Assembly: GCF_003260995.1 (NCBI RefSeq)
Contig: NZ_CP030040.1
Coordinates: 1,649,736 to 1,713,735 of the forward strand
From: Acetobacterium sp. KB-1
GTDB lineage: Bacteria > Bacillota > Clostridia > Eubacteriales > Eubacteriaceae
DNA length: 64,000 nucleotides
Direction: 5' to 3'
A model generated the notes under the pieces. It saw nothing but the letters and a program-made list of their open reading frames with translations. It was not told the origin of the DNA and made no database searches. Within the stretch, counting starts at the first letter, position 1. The number at the start of each line of letters is the position of its first letter. Positions 7,693 to 16,612 of the stretch are shown here, piece after piece. The position numbers and the translations under genes were made by a program.

Positions 7693-9018
7693 CTAATCGC
7701 CGTCATTCCAACCCAAAACTTTAATCAGTCGTAATTCCGAATAGCCATAGGCACTGGCCGGATAGTTTATGCGATCCGTGGTGTTTGAATTAATGAGATA
7801 ATCTGCCATGTTGCCGTCATCGTCGTTTATTACATCGCTAATAATAACCGAATGAAGCCAGTCACCGTTATGTCCATATTGTAAGACGTCACCCATCGAA
7901 CCGGAAAAAACATTCTCATCCACCAGTGCTGCCAGTCCATACCCTTCATTTTCACTGGCATAGGTGTAAAACTCCGCTACCCCCGTCCAGGCCGGACTTC
8001 GCCCCCAGTCTGAGCCATCCTCATCATCCACTTCTTCACCATACCACTTCCATTGGGTATTATTATAGCCATCACTATCCATGGGGATGCCGCCGGCAAA
8101 AAGCGCTTGGGAGATGTAGTTATTGCAATTGCCACCATAATTGTCATAAACGCCATAGTCCTCGTTACGCAAGACTTCAATGGGATCAACCCAGGTCATG
8201 GCATAATCCACTGCTGCCTCAGCATCATAGCTGTGATCGGTGGAGTTGGTCCAACTATCGCCGTTTTCCATATTAAAGTCGTCTTTTTCCCGGGATAATT
8301 CTTCAATAACAGCCAGGGCTTCACCGAGAAGTTGATCTGCCACATCCTGAGGATTTTCATCGCTGTCTGCGATGGCTTCTTCCAACATCAAAAAACTGTC
8401 TTCTTCTTTGTAATGCTCTGAGATCGCGTAACCATCTTTAGTTTCGCTCAGATAAAAGGTATGGGCAATCCCGGAACTATAGGAATCAACATTGGAAATA
8501 AAAGCGAAATTGATATGGTGATCTTCTACTAAAACCACTTCAATCTCACCATATCCTTCACTGATACTGGTGACGGTCAGCCCACATTGATAATCCGTCA
8601 TCTTAAGATCATTACTCTGGCTTTGTCTTAATTGAATCAGATAATCCATAGACGCTTGATTGATCCAGGCGTTTTCGCTAAACGAATCCACAAACATCGC
8701 GGTGATATCTTCTGATTCCAGATTGGCCAGGGCCTTAAAATAAGTTTTAAAATAGTCGCGAATCGGCTCAAGCATAGCATCATCGAGTGTTTCATCACTA
8801 TCACGAATTATTATATCGCCGCCTACTTTTTTAGCATCACTATTCTTGTTTTTCGCTTCAAAGATGCTTTCTGTGCTGGTGGTGATCGAGTATGAATTTG
8901 CCATGACACCCACGCAAACAACGCCCATTGCCATGAGGGACATCAGCACCAGGCCAATCATCGTCCGTCTCCGTTTGCGCTTTATGGATTTCTTTGATCT
9001 TTTCATTACTCTTTTCAT
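7693..9018 (-). CDS. Exported amidase-domain protein (putative amidase domain family)
   Basis: A protein of about 441 residues with an Arg/Lys-rich start and one membrane segment or signal peptide. Its central acidic domain is about 200 residues. The C-terminal domain reads Y-D-N-Y-G-G-N-C-N-N-Y-I-S-Q-A-L, then W-x-G-V-A-E-F, G-D-V-L-Q-Y and W-L-H-S-V-I-I-S. These match the putative amidase domain of Firmicutes (PF12671), a papain-like fold in which the Cys in N-C-N-N-Y and the His in L-H-S would be catalytic. A role in cell-wall or peptide hydrolysis is inferred. I start it at 9018 because AGGTG lies seven bases upstream; the frame runs to 9048. Confidence 0.7.
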   Translation of the reverse strand: MKRVMKRSKKSIKRKRRRTMIGLVLMSLMAMGVVCVGVMANSYSITTSTESIFEAKNKNSDAKKVGGDIIIRDSDETLDDAMLEPIRDYFKTYFKALANLESEDITAMFVDSFSENAWINQASMDYLIQLRQSQSNDLKMTDYQCGLTVTSISEGYGEIEVVLVEDHHINFAFISNVDSYSSGIAHTFYLSETKDGYAISEHYKEEDSFLMLEEAIADSDENPQDVADQLLGEALAVIEELSREKDDFNMENGDSWTNSTDHSYDAEAAVDYAMTWVDPIEVLRNEDYGVYDNYGGNCNNYISQALFAGGIPMDSDGYNNTQWKWYGEEVDDEDGSDWGRSPAWTGVAEFYTYASENEGYGLAALVDENVFSGSMGDVLQYGHNGDWLHSVIISDVINDDDGNMADYLINSNTTDRINYPASAYGYSELRLIKVLGWNDGD

Positions 9019-9229
9019 TTTTTCGCACCTCTTCACCATTTGTAACAATTATATATCTACAATGTGTTTTTTATGTGAACGGATAATGAAAATTAACCTT
9101 CTCACGGGTTAGATTTTTCTCAAACATTCCCCTCTTTCTACTCATTTGTGTTAGCGATTGTTGTTTGTCAGATTGCAAGTTTGCCGCCGAGTTCCTTTTA
9201 ATTTCCCGGCGCTAGTCGCCAGGGACAGT

Positions 9230-9269
9230 AAAAAAAGCTGCGAGTAAGAGTTACTCGCAGCTTTTTTTT
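9230..9269 (-). terminator. Strong bidirectional terminator after the aldolase gene
   Basis: Perfect 11-bp stem GCTGCGAGTAA/TTACTCGCAGC (9237-9247 and 9251-9261) flanked by A and T runs on both sides, so it can act on either strand. The 9019-9229 stretch to its left holds nothing I recognise. Confidence 0.9.
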
Positions 9270-9936
9270 ATTTGTCTAAGTCAGCTTTTGTCGTTTTTTG
9301 TCCGTAAGATTTATTAAAGATGCTAATCATTTTTGTCATTTCTTCTTCACTGAGAATCACCGGCGTTCCGATTGATCGGGCCTTGACATAAACTTCCGCA
9401 CAGTGTTCAATCTCTTCGGCAATATTAAAGGCATTTAGAATATCTTTACCACCAGCCAGTAGACCATGATTAGCCATCAATACTGCATAACGATCGACCA
9501 TGGCCTTAAAGGTAAGTTGCGCCAATTCCATAGTACCAAAGGTCGCATAGTCGGCACAGCGTACATCCAACCCCGCTAACGCAATCAGGTAGCTTGAGGC
9601 AGGCAAGCCCTCTTCAAGCGTGGCCAGTACTGTTGAATAAACGGAGTGCGTATGAACAACTGCATCGATGTCATCACGTTTCACATAGAAAATGCGGTGC
9701 AGCTCATGCTCGCTTGATGGTTTTCTTTTTCCGTCCACATGCTTTCCATCGATATCGATAACCACAACATCCTCCGGCTCTGTTTCAAAGTAATCAATGC
9801 CACTAGGACTGATTGCCATCAGCCTTTGTTCCCGATTATAAATGCTGATATTGCCACCGGTTCCCTTCGTTAACCCTGCTTCAATCAGCTTTTGACAATA
9901 ACGCACCACATCTTCTCGTTCTTTTTGTAAGATCAT
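9268..9936 (-). CDS. Class II aldolase (FucA-like sugar-phosphate aldolase)
   Basis: A 222-residue zinc-dependent class II aldolase/adducin family member. Seen: the phosphate-binding G-T-G-G-N-I-S-I, S-P-S-G-I-D-Y, the zinc pair H-T-H-S-V-Y-S-T-V, and A-N-H-G-L-L-A-G-G with the third His. Relatives split fuculose-1-phosphate, ribulose-phosphates, 5-deoxyribulose-1-phosphate or methylthioribulose-1-phosphate into dihydroxyacetone phosphate and an aldehyde; the substrate cannot be told here. The start at 9936 has AGGAGG. It is monocistronic. A methylthioribose-kinase-like gene 9 kb away raises the possibility that it belongs to 5-deoxyribose or methylthioribose salvage. Confidence 0.8.
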   Translation of the reverse strand: MILQKEREDVVRYCQKLIEAGLTKGTGGNISIYNREQRLMAISPSGIDYFETEPEDVVVIDIDGKHVDGKRKPSSEHELHRIFYVKRDDIDAVVHTHSVYSTVLATLEEGLPASSYLIALAGLDVRCADYATFGTMELAQLTFKAMVDRYAVLMANHGLLAGGKDILNAFNIAEEIEHCAEVYVKARSIGTPVILSEEEMTKMISIFNKSYGQKTTKADLDK

Positions 9937-10156
9937 TTTATCCTCCTGAATTTTAATAACAATACTTAAGTCTACGATCGATACTCGTATAATAGCCGCT
10001 CTCCATTTAAAAAACGTTTCACATCCGACTGTTTCTGAGGTTATTTCAGGATACAAAAGTATTTTTATATTACTGATGTCATTTCTATACTTTATAATAT
10101 TTCTTCGTTTTTCTCAATAGCGATTAAGGTTTATTTATGTTTACCTATTTCTAACC

Positions 10157-10179
10157 AAAAAAAAACAGCTTTCGCTGTT
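10157..10179 (-). terminator. Terminator of the tRNA operon
   Basis: AACAGC/GCTGTT stem (10164-10169 and 10174-10179) with a TTTC loop and a T run on the minus strand, 14 bases after the tRNA-Phe 3' end. Confidence 0.8.
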
Positions 10180-10192
10180 ATTCTTTAAGTGG

Positions 10193-10268
10193 TGGTGCCC
10201 AGAGGCGGAATCGAACCACCGACACGGGGATTTTCAGTCCCCTGCTCTACCGACTGAGCTATCTGGGC
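10193..10268 (-). tRNA. tRNA-Phe (GAA)
   Basis: Full cloverleaf on the minus strand. The acceptor stem is GCCCAGA/TCTGGGC, the anticodon loop CTGAAAA gives anticodon GAA, the T-loop is GGTTCGATTCC, and CCA is encoded. It is 76 bases and last in a three-tRNA operon. Confidence 0.97.
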
Positions 10269-10277
10269 AAAAAAATA

Positions 10278-10354
10278 TGGTGGGCCTTCAGGGGCTCGAA
10301 CCCCGGACCTACCGGTTATGAGCCGGTTGCTCTAACCAACTGAGCTAAAGGCCC
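10278..10354 (-). tRNA. tRNA with CAT anticodon (elongator Met, less likely Ile2)
   Basis: 77-base cloverleaf with encoded CCA. The acceptor stem is GGGCCTT/AAGGCCC, and loop CTCATAA gives anticodon CAT. The paired first base and the ACCGG anticodon stem rule out the initiator tRNA. Elongator Met is most likely; a lysidine-modified Ile2 tRNA cannot be excluded by eye. Confidence 0.9.
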
Positions 10355-10373
10355 CCAAGTAATTTAAAAAAAA

Positions 10374-10450
10374 TGGTCGAGGTGAGAGGATTCGAACCTC
10401 CGGCCCCATGGTCCCAAACCATGTGCGCTACCAAACTGCGCTACACCTCG
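10374..10450 (-). tRNA. tRNA-Pro (TGG)
   Basis: 77-base cloverleaf with acceptor CGAGGTG/CACCTCG, loop TTTGGGA (anticodon TGG), and encoded CCA. It is first in the tRNA operon. Confidence 0.96.
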
Positions 10451-10581
10451 ATACAATACTTGACTATTATAGATGTTTATCAATCTGTTGTCAATCTTTA
10501 TTTTATCTTTGTTCTTTCAGATAAAGCTTATCTTTGACGACTTGCTTATTATAGCACGATCAAATACATGAATGCAAGTCT

Positions 10582-10626
10582 TTTTTTCACAAAAGAATCA
10601 GATTTCTGATCCTTTTGTGAAAAAAG
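10582..10626 (-). terminator. Terminator after the P-type ATPase gene
   Basis: Long hairpin TTTTTTCACAAAAG-ATCAG with its complement and a single A/C mismatch, 12 bases past the stop codon and ending in a T run. Confidence 0.85.
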
Positions 10627-10637
10627 CTTTAGCTTTA

Positions 10638-13028
10638 CTATTTTTCTAATACGGTCGCTTTAGCCATCCTTTTTTCTTTTTGGTGACGATTGAGAAGCCT
10701 TTCAATCTGATCAACGATCCAGCTAAAAATCCGCAATAAGGGATAGATATCAAGGATCGTAATTCCCAAAACAATCAACATCGCTGGCAGGAAATCCTGA
10801 ATCGGCACCAGGAAAAAGAAGTCTTCCAAAAACAAGACACAGCATAGGAATGAAACGGTCATCGTAAAAAATAACGCCCACCGCTTATTATCCAGAGGTT
10901 GACTGACCCGAAAAAGAATAACCAGACCAATTAAACCAGTGGAAATCACTGCCAGCGTCGAAATCTGCTGGTGATCCAATGCCAGATAGGAACCAACAAT
11001 CATAATTAACACAACATTAAACACCACCGTCAAAGCACCCGGCAACGATTTTTTTAAAACCTTTTCTAAAAAATTTCCGGTGATCCGGTTTTTATTCGGC
11101 TCCAAAGCCAGAAAAACAGAAGGCGCACCAATAGTCAACGCACTGATTAAGGTCAGTTGAATCGGCACAAAGGGATAGGCCTCATTGGCAATGATCACAA
11201 TAACGGCCAGCATCAGGGAAAACATCGTCTTCACTAAAAACAGCGATGCCGCACGGGTAATGTTGTTAATGACCCGACGCCCTTCCATCAAAACCCGGGT
11301 AAAGCTAGCAAAGTTGGAATCCAACAAGACCAGTTGGGATACTTGGCGCACCGCATCACTCCCTTCGGCCATAGCAATGCTGCAATCCGCTTCTCGTAAG
11401 GCCAAAACATCATTGACCCCATCCCCGGTCATCGCTACGGTATGGCCCTGATTTTTAAGGGCTTCAATCAAAAGTCGTTTTTGTCCTGGGCTTACCCGGC
11501 CAAAAACCGAATAGATCTGGGCAGCCTTGTGAACATCTTCATCTTCTGTGAGCGTCGACGCATCGACAAAATTATCCCAATCCAGCAGTCCCGCCCGATG
11601 TGCCACCTGAGATACGGTGATCGGGTTATCGCCAGAGATTACCTTGATATCAACGCCCTGGTTTCTAAAAAACTCCAACGTTTTCTTGGCTTCATGACGA
11701 ATTTTATCCCCCATCGGCAGCAGAGCGATGGTTTTGATATTTTCTGGCAGGCTGCCATCTTCTTTAAAGGGTTCTTTAGCATACCCCAGCATTAAAACCC
11801 GGTTACCTTCGCTGGCATAGTGCTCAACCTTTTCCTTAATTTCATCGTAACGCTCTTTTAAAACAAACTCCGGCGCGCCGATCACAAAAGTACCCTGTTC
11901 CGCAAAAAAAGCGCCGCTCCACTTCCGTTCCGACGAAAATGGAATGACCCGCTCGCAAAGCCATTTTGGGGCCTCCCCTTGACAGCTTTCGCTAAGCGCC
12001 CGATAGGTGGCATTGTCATCTTTTAGATTAGCAATTAAAGCCCTGATCGCCTGAACGGGATTTTTGTCATGACAAATGGTTTCCATTGACAGGACTTCCA
12101 TGTTCCCTTCCGTGATGGTACCGGTTTTATCTAAGCAAAGGACATCCACCCGAGCCAGCGTCTCAATACAATAGAGTTCCTGCACCAAAGTCTGGTGGTG
12201 CCCCAGTCTAACGACCCCAACCGCCAGAGCCACACTGGTTAGGAGCACCAACCCCGCCGGGATCATCCCAATCAAGGCCGCCACCGTCCCGGTTACACTC
12301 ACCTGTAGTGGCAAATTCTGGACAAGTAGTTGTTTATAAAGCAGTAACAGGCCGAGGGGAACAATCACAATGCCAATGCTTTTCATAATAAAGCCCAGTG
12401 CTTTCATAATTTCCGAGTTTGGTTTTTTGGCGACCTTAACGGCTTCAACCAATTTAGATGCATAGTTTTCCAGACCTACCTGAGTCACCTGCACCGTCGC
12501 TTGCCCAGACACCACAAAGCTGCCGGAAAGCAGAGCATCCCCTTCATACTTCATAATCGAATCGGACTCGCCAGTCAGTAGAGACTCATTGACTTCTATT
12601 TCCCCTTTTACCACCTGGGAATCCGAAGGAATCTGTTTGCCCGCTTTCAGGATTAGAATATCATCCATCACAATTTTTTCAAAGACGATTTCCTCAAGCT
12701 TGCCATCCCGTAACACACTAACATGAGGCTGGGAAATCAGTGAGAGCTTATCAATGGTTTTTTTTGCCTTTATTTCTTGTATGATGCCAATAAACGTATT
12801 AATGATAACAATATTAATAAATAGCAGGTTCTGAAACGACTCCACAAAAATAATCATCAATGCCAGGATGATGTTAAGCATGTTAAATAAGGTTAAGCTA
12901 TTGTCTTTAATTATTCTGCCGATGGTTTTTGTTTTGGATTGGGGTTGGACATTAACTTTTCCGTCCGCGATCCTTTCTTCAACCTGGGCTTGAGTCAGTC
13001 CAATTTCAAGGTTGATATTATTCTCCAT
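10638..13028 (-). CDS. Cation-transporting P-type ATPase (CtpE-like)
   Basis: A 796-residue membrane pump. Seen: the actuator motif L-T-G-E-S (about 151-155), phosphorylation site C-L-D-K-T-G-T-I-T with Asp300, nucleotide domain, hinge M-T-G-D-G-V-N-D-V, and hydrophobic helices at about 40-85, 215-275 and 590-780. No N-terminal heavy-metal domain is present. Overall form resembles CtpE/YoaB-type pumps, which have been linked to calcium uptake. In the fourth membrane helix the P-x-G-L motif reads I-P-A-G-L, where classical Ca pumps have Glu, so the ion is uncertain. GGAGG precedes the ATG, and a TATAAT lies at 13066-13061 on the minus strand. Single-gene unit. Confidence 0.82.
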   Translation of the reverse strand: MENNINLEIGLTQAQVEERIADGKVNVQPQSKTKTIGRIIKDNSLTLFNMLNIILALMIIFVESFQNLLFINIVIINTFIGIIQEIKAKKTIDKLSLISQPHVSVLRDGKLEEIVFEKIVMDDILILKAGKQIPSDSQVVKGEIEVNESLLTGESDSIMKYEGDALLSGSFVVSGQATVQVTQVGLENYASKLVEAVKVAKKPNSEIMKALGFIMKSIGIVIVPLGLLLLYKQLLVQNLPLQVSVTGTVAALIGMIPAGLVLLTSVALAVGVVRLGHHQTLVQELYCIETLARVDVLCLDKTGTITEGNMEVLSMETICHDKNPVQAIRALIANLKDDNATYRALSESCQGEAPKWLCERVIPFSSERKWSGAFFAEQGTFVIGAPEFVLKERYDEIKEKVEHYASEGNRVLMLGYAKEPFKEDGSLPENIKTIALLPMGDKIRHEAKKTLEFFRNQGVDIKVISGDNPITVSQVAHRAGLLDWDNFVDASTLTEDEDVHKAAQIYSVFGRVSPGQKRLLIEALKNQGHTVAMTGDGVNDVLALREADCSIAMAEGSDAVRQVSQLVLLDSNFASFTRVLMEGRRVINNITRAASLFLVKTMFSLMLAVIVIIANEAYPFVPIQLTLISALTIGAPSVFLALEPNKNRITGNFLEKVLKKSLPGALTVVFNVVLIMIVGSYLALDHQQISTLAVISTGLIGLVILFRVSQPLDNKRWALFFTMTVSFLCCVLFLEDFFFLVPIQDFLPAMLIVLGITILDIYPLLRIFSWIVDQIERLLNRHQKEKRMAKATVLEK

Positions 13029-13140
13029 TGAATCCTCCCAGTAATTTATTCACTGTTTGGATTATAACATCATAATCTTAAAATACCTTGTATCTGTAAC
13101 AGTCTTAGAATACCTGCGATAAGATCAGACAAATAACATA

Positions 13141-13330
13141 GTACCGACAATTGTTACATCATGTTGTACGCATCGGAGCGGACAGGCTGATAAACCTGTC
13201 CGATTCTGCGCGCAGGCAACGAGCCATTCACAAGCTTGCTTGTAGTTGGCGACTGCCCGCGACCAATGCGAAAGGAGCGGAGCGGATTTCGCATGGCGCA
13301 GCGAACAACAGATTAACAATTGGTCGGTAC
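13141..13330. repeat. Palindromic GTACCGAC repeat, copy A (190 bp)
   Basis: Begins GTACCGACAATTGTTACATC and ends TAACAATTGGTCGGTAC, so its ends are imperfect inverted repeats of each other. Inside is a stem GGACAGG/CCTGTCC. Compared with copy C (23541-23638) it carries about 90 extra bases between the hairpin and the right end. It occupies most of the 396-base gap between the ATPase and yqeY genes. No plausible protein is encoded. Confidence 0.85.
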
Positions 13331-13424
13331 GGTAGCACACACCAGCCCTTCAAATTTTCCAGACAAAAAAAGAAGCCTGCCGCAGGACAAACCTCTTTAT
13401 ATGTGTAGTATTAATATTTTTTTG

Positions 13425-13868
13425 CTACGCCAGACTTTCTCTGACCACTTGATTGACAAGCTTTCCATCCGCGCGACCTTTAACCTTCGGCATCAGGGCA
13501 CTCATTATTTTTCCCATGTCTTTTGCGTCAACTGCACCGGTTTCTTTTATCGTTTCGGCCACAATTACTTTGATTTCATCAACCGTTAATTGTGTAGGAA
13601 GGTAGCTCTCGATGATTGTTATCTCTTCTCGAGCCTGCTGGATTAAATCGTCTCTTTGAGCTTTCTCAAATTCGGCCAGGCCATCCCGACGTTGTTTGAG
13701 CTGTTTTGCAATAATTTCAAGAATCTGATCGTCTTCCAGTTCCACTTTCTGATCCTTTTCGACTTGTAAAATAGCCGCCCGAATCATTGTAATGGTGGAT
13801 TTCTTAACCTTATTCTTTTCCTTCATTGCTGTTTTTAAGTCAGCCTGTAATTGATCCTTTAATGCCAA
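13425..13868 (-). CDS. yqeY: GatB/YqeY-domain protein
   Basis: A 147-residue protein of the YqeY family, whose helical domain resembles the tRNA-binding tail of GatB. Seen: R-A-A-I-L-Q-V-E-K, a central acidic and basic helical region, E-S-Y-L-P-T-Q-L-T near residue 92, and D-M-G-K-I-M-S-A-L-M-P-K-V-K-G-R-A-D-G near the C-terminus. The precise biochemical role is not settled. It follows rpsU by 11 bases, the usual order in Firmicutes, and probably shares the rpsU promoter. Confidence 0.9.
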   Translation of the reverse strand: MALKDQLQADLKTAMKEKNKVKKSTITMIRAAILQVEKDQKVELEDDQILEIIAKQLKQRRDGLAEFEKAQRDDLIQQAREEITIIESYLPTQLTVDEIKVIVAETIKETGAVDAKDMGKIMSALMPKVKGRADGKLVNQVVRESLA

Positions 13869-13879
13869 TTAGTCACATC

Positions 13880-14062
13880 CTATCTTTTTTTCATCTTTCT
13901 TTTTCTTGCTGCTTCTGATTTTCTTTTTCGCTTTACGCTTGGCTTTTCATAATGCTCTCTTTTGCGAATTTCAGACATAACCCCAGCCATTGCAGTTTTT
14001 CTTTTGAAACGTCGCAATGCACTTTCGAGTGTTTCATTTTCTTTAATTTTTACTTCAGACAT
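13880..14062 (-). CDS. rpsU: Small ribosomal subunit protein bS21
   Basis: A 60-residue basic protein: [20 protein letters not shown] and a C-terminal tail of Arg/Lys ([12 protein letters not shown]). S21 binds the 30S platform near the 3' end of 16S rRNA and aids initiation. The ATG at 14062 is preceded by a run of nine G that can act as a ribosome-binding site; a TTG two codons upstream is not needed. It has its own strong promoter, so it is expressed separately from hinT upstream. Confidence 0.95.
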   Translation of the reverse strand: MSEVKIKENETLESALRRFKRKTAMAGVMSEIRKREHYEKPSVKRKRKSEAARKRKMKKR

Positions 14063-14132
14063 TTTCAACCCCCCCCTCTAATCCGTTGCTAATTTCCGGT
14101 ACGGTTAATCAACATGGTATGAGTCAAACTAT

Positions 14133-14161
14133 ATTATACGCATTATTTCTTACGCTGTCAA
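14133..14161 (-). promoter_or_regulatory. Strong sigma-A promoter for rpsU-yqeY
   Basis: Minus-strand TTGACA (14161-14156), a 17-base spacer, and TATAAT (14138-14133), a consensus match about 70 bases before the rpsU start. Confidence 0.85.
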
Positions 14162-14168
14162 TTATTTT

Positions 14169-14513
14169 TCAACCGGGAGGCCATAATAATGGTCGACCGC
14201 CCAATAAATGATAATGCAGATGGGGCACGGTTTGATTGCCATCCTTACCGCAATTATTTACCAGACGAAAACCAGTTTTAGCAATCCCTGTTTTAAGGGC
14301 AATCCGATTGGCCACCGTATGCATGTGGCTGATAATATCGTTTCCAGCTGGTACCGATAGAATCGATTCAAAATGTTCTTTGGGAATAATTATCACATGC
14401 ACCGGAGCTTGGGGTGCAATATCATTAAATGCGATGACTTGATCATCTTCAAAAACTACATCGGCCGGAATTTCCTTATTAACAATCTTACAAAAAATAC
14501 AGTCCTTTGACAT
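14169..14513 (-). CDS. hinT: HIT-family nucleotide hydrolase (HinT)
   Basis: A 114-residue HIT protein. Seen: C-I-F-C-K-I at the start (possible zinc ligands) and the catalytic triad signature H-L-H-Y-H-L-L-G-G, with the Q-T-V-P that precedes it. HinT-type enzymes hydrolyse nucleoside phosphoramidates and aminoacyl-adenylates. The ATG has an AGGAGG box, and the gene lies 12 bases after mtaB. It ends just before the rpsU promoter. Confidence 0.9.
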   Translation of the reverse strand: MSKDCIFCKIVNKEIPADVVFEDDQVIAFNDIAPQAPVHVIIIPKEHFESILSVPAGNDIISHMHTVANRIALKTGIAKTGFRLVNNCGKDGNQTVPHLHYHLLGGRPLLWPPG

Positions 14514-14525
14514 ATCTTCCTCCTG

Positions 14526-15851
14526 TTATATCGAATCTCCGATTAATTTGTCAGCAAACTGACTATTATATGATACCCTAACTTTTAGAATTCTGCCATT
14601 AATTTTTTCATCTGTCTGAAGCCGAACCGGAACATAATTTTTGGTATGACCTTCATAACCAGTCTCGTCATGGGTTGCTTCAAACAAAACCTCTGTCAGA
14701 ACGCCATCGTTTTTCTTTAAAAATTCCAGCTCCAGTTTTTTCGACAGATCACTAAGGGTGTGGCTGCGGGAATTTTTTATGGTTTCATCAATCTGATCGA
14801 TAAAGGCAGCCGCTTTAGTTCCTGAGCGCCGGGAATATTTAAATACATGGATTTGATAAAAACTCACGGCCCGGGCAAAGTCCAGGGTCTCTTTGAATTC
14901 ATCCTCGGTTTCGCCGGGGAAACCGACCATCACATCCGTGGTGATGGCAGCTAACGGGAAAACTTCCCGGATCTGACTGACAATCTCTAAATACTCAGCG
15001 GTGGTATAACGGCGCCCCATGCGTTTTAGCACCGTATCGCTGCCGCTTTGCAGTGACAGATGAAAATGCGGGCAAAAGCTTTCAAGGGCCGCCAACCGCC
15101 TAAGCCGCTCCGGGGTGATAAATTTGGGTTCCATCGATCCCAGTCGAACCCGCTTAAGTCTGGGAATTTGATCAAGGGCTTCAATCAGGTCAATAAGATC
15201 CCCTTTATCTGCACTACTTCCGGCTTGATCCACTCCATAGGAGGCAATATGAATACCCGAAAGAATGACCTCCTGATAGCCGATTAAAACCACCCGGTTG
15301 ACTTCATCAATAATCTGTTGCGAATCGCGGCTCCTGACTGGCCCTCTGGCAAAGGGGACAATGCAATAGGTACAAAATTGATTGCAGCCCTCCTGAATTT
15401 TAATAAAGGCCCGGGTCTTACCCTTGACCTCCGAAATCATCAGCGGTTCAAAAATCTTTTCATCCATAATATTTGAGACAAAATCCCGCCGGTTGGCATC
15501 CTTGCGGTGGGCCTCAATATAGGTAAGGATATCGGCGCGATTTTTGGTACCGATCATCAGATCCACTTCCGCGATTTTTGCGACCTCATCCGGGGCCACC
15601 TGAACATAACAGCCGACCGCACAGATAATCGCATTGGGATTAATCCGCTTAGCTTTTCGCATCATTTTTCGGGATTTTTGGTCGCCCAGGTGGGTCACGG
15701 TGCAGGTATTGATCACATAAACATCGGCAAGCTCAGCGAAATCGACAATGGTGTAACCGTCTGCCTCAAAGATTTCCATCAAGGCTTCGCTGTCGTAGGT
15801 ATTGACCTTGCAGCCCAGGGTCATAAACCCAACTTTTTTTTTATTATTCAT
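14526..15851 (-). CDS. mtaB: tRNA ms2t6A37 methylthiotransferase MtaB
   Basis: A 441-residue radical-SAM methylthiotransferase that adds a 2-methylthio group to t6A at position 37 of ANN-decoding tRNAs. Three domains are visible: an N-terminal UPF0004 domain with three cluster Cys (G-C-K-V-N, N-T-C-T-V, V-G-C-Y), the radical-SAM core C-N-Q-F-C-T-Y-C-I-V-P-F-A-R-G, and a C-terminal TRAM domain (V-L-F-E-A-T-H-D onwards). The start G-F-M-T-L-G-C-K-V is typical. It lies between rsmE and hinT, seven bases from rsmE. Confidence 0.93.
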   Translation of the reverse strand: MNNKKKVGFMTLGCKVNTYDSEALMEIFEADGYTIVDFAELADVYVINTCTVTHLGDQKSRKMMRKAKRINPNAIICAVGCYVQVAPDEVAKIAEVDLMIGTKNRADILTYIEAHRKDANRRDFVSNIMDEKIFEPLMISEVKGKTRAFIKIQEGCNQFCTYCIVPFARGPVRSRDSQQIIDEVNRVVLIGYQEVILSGIHIASYGVDQAGSSADKGDLIDLIEALDQIPRLKRVRLGSMEPKFITPERLRRLAALESFCPHFHLSLQSGSDTVLKRMGRRYTTAEYLEIVSQIREVFPLAAITTDVMVGFPGETEDEFKETLDFARAVSFYQIHVFKYSRRSGTKAAAFIDQIDETIKNSRSHTLSDLSKKLELEFLKKNDGVLTEVLFEATHDETGYEGHTKNYVPVRLQTDEKINGRILKVRVSYNSQFADKLIGDSI

Positions 15852-15858
15852 CCTTAAC

Positions 15859-16611
15859 TTATTCTTCCTTCCAGAAATTCAATTGGCTGAGCACCACCAT
15901 ACCAGCGGTTTCGGTTCTTAATATCCGCTTGCCCAGGGTTACGCTAATCACTCCAGCGGCTTGACAGGCTGCTGCCTCCTGAGGATCAAAGCCCCCTTCG
16001 GGACCAACGATCACACCGATGCTTAGCGGTTTGTCGGTTTTGCTTATTTTTCGGACCGCTTCCAGGGCGCCCTTCAAAGTCTGCCGGTTTTCGTCTTCAT
16101 AGGCTAAGATCATTAAGTCATACCGGGCAACTTCGCTTAATACTTCTTTAAAGGTTAGCGGCCACAAAATCCTGGGGATAATCCCCCGCTTGGACTGCTT
16201 TGCGGCCTCATAGGCAATTCGCTGCCAGCGCTCGAGCTTTTTATCCTGCTTATCTTTAATTTGAGAAACTGCCCGGCATGAAGAAAAGGGAATAATCTGA
16301 TAAACCCCCAGCTCCACGGCTTTCTGAATGATCACTTCCATTTTTGCGCCTTTGGGTAGTCCTTGAAACAAGGTGACACTCATCTCGGGCGTTTCTCCCT
16401 GAGATGGGTAGTGTCTGGCAATGCTGCCGGAAATAGTCTGCTCGCCGGGCGTGTTTAAAGTAACCAGATAGTCGGTGCCCTGGCCATCACAAACTTCAAT
16501 AACGTCACCCTTCCCCAACCGCAGGACTTTGGCGATATGTTTAAAATCCTCTCCCGAAATAGTGATTGTTGATTCGAAACGCTGCTCGGGTTTTACAAAA
16601 AATCGGTGCAT
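15859..16611 (-). CDS. rsmE: 16S rRNA m3U1498 methyltransferase RsmE
   Basis: A 250-residue SPOUT methyltransferase that methylates N3 of U1498 in 16S rRNA. Seen: M-H-R-F-F-V at the start, H-I-A-K-V-L-R-L, and the knot motifs V-G-P-E-G-G-F-D-P-Q-E and L-G-K-R-I-L-R-T-E-T-A-G. The start at 16611 is one base after the prmA stop and has GAGGG upstream; the frame extends 20 codons into prmA but that part is not conserved in kind. Coupled to prmA, as usual in Firmicutes. Confidence 0.93.
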   Translation of the reverse strand: MHRFFVKPEQRFESTITISGEDFKHIAKVLRLGKGDVIEVCDGQGTDYLVTLNTPGEQTISGSIARHYPSQGETPEMSVTLFQGLPKGAKMEVIIQKAVELGVYQIIPFSSCRAVSQIKDKQDKKLERWQRIAYEAAKQSKRGIIPRILWPLTFKEVLSEVARYDLMILAYEDENRQTLKGALEAVRKISKTDKPLSIGVIVGPEGGFDPQEAAACQAAGVISVTLGKRILRTETAGMVVLSQLNFWKEE

Positions 16612-16612
16612 C

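Noticed and set aside
7926-8298. Overlapping frames opposite the amidase-domain gene
   Set aside because: His/Pro-rich low-complexity products with no start signals, opposite a well-supported gene.
13125-13408. Short frames on both strands in the 13.1-13.4 kb gap
   Set aside because: They lie within the palindromic repeat and encode nothing recognisable.
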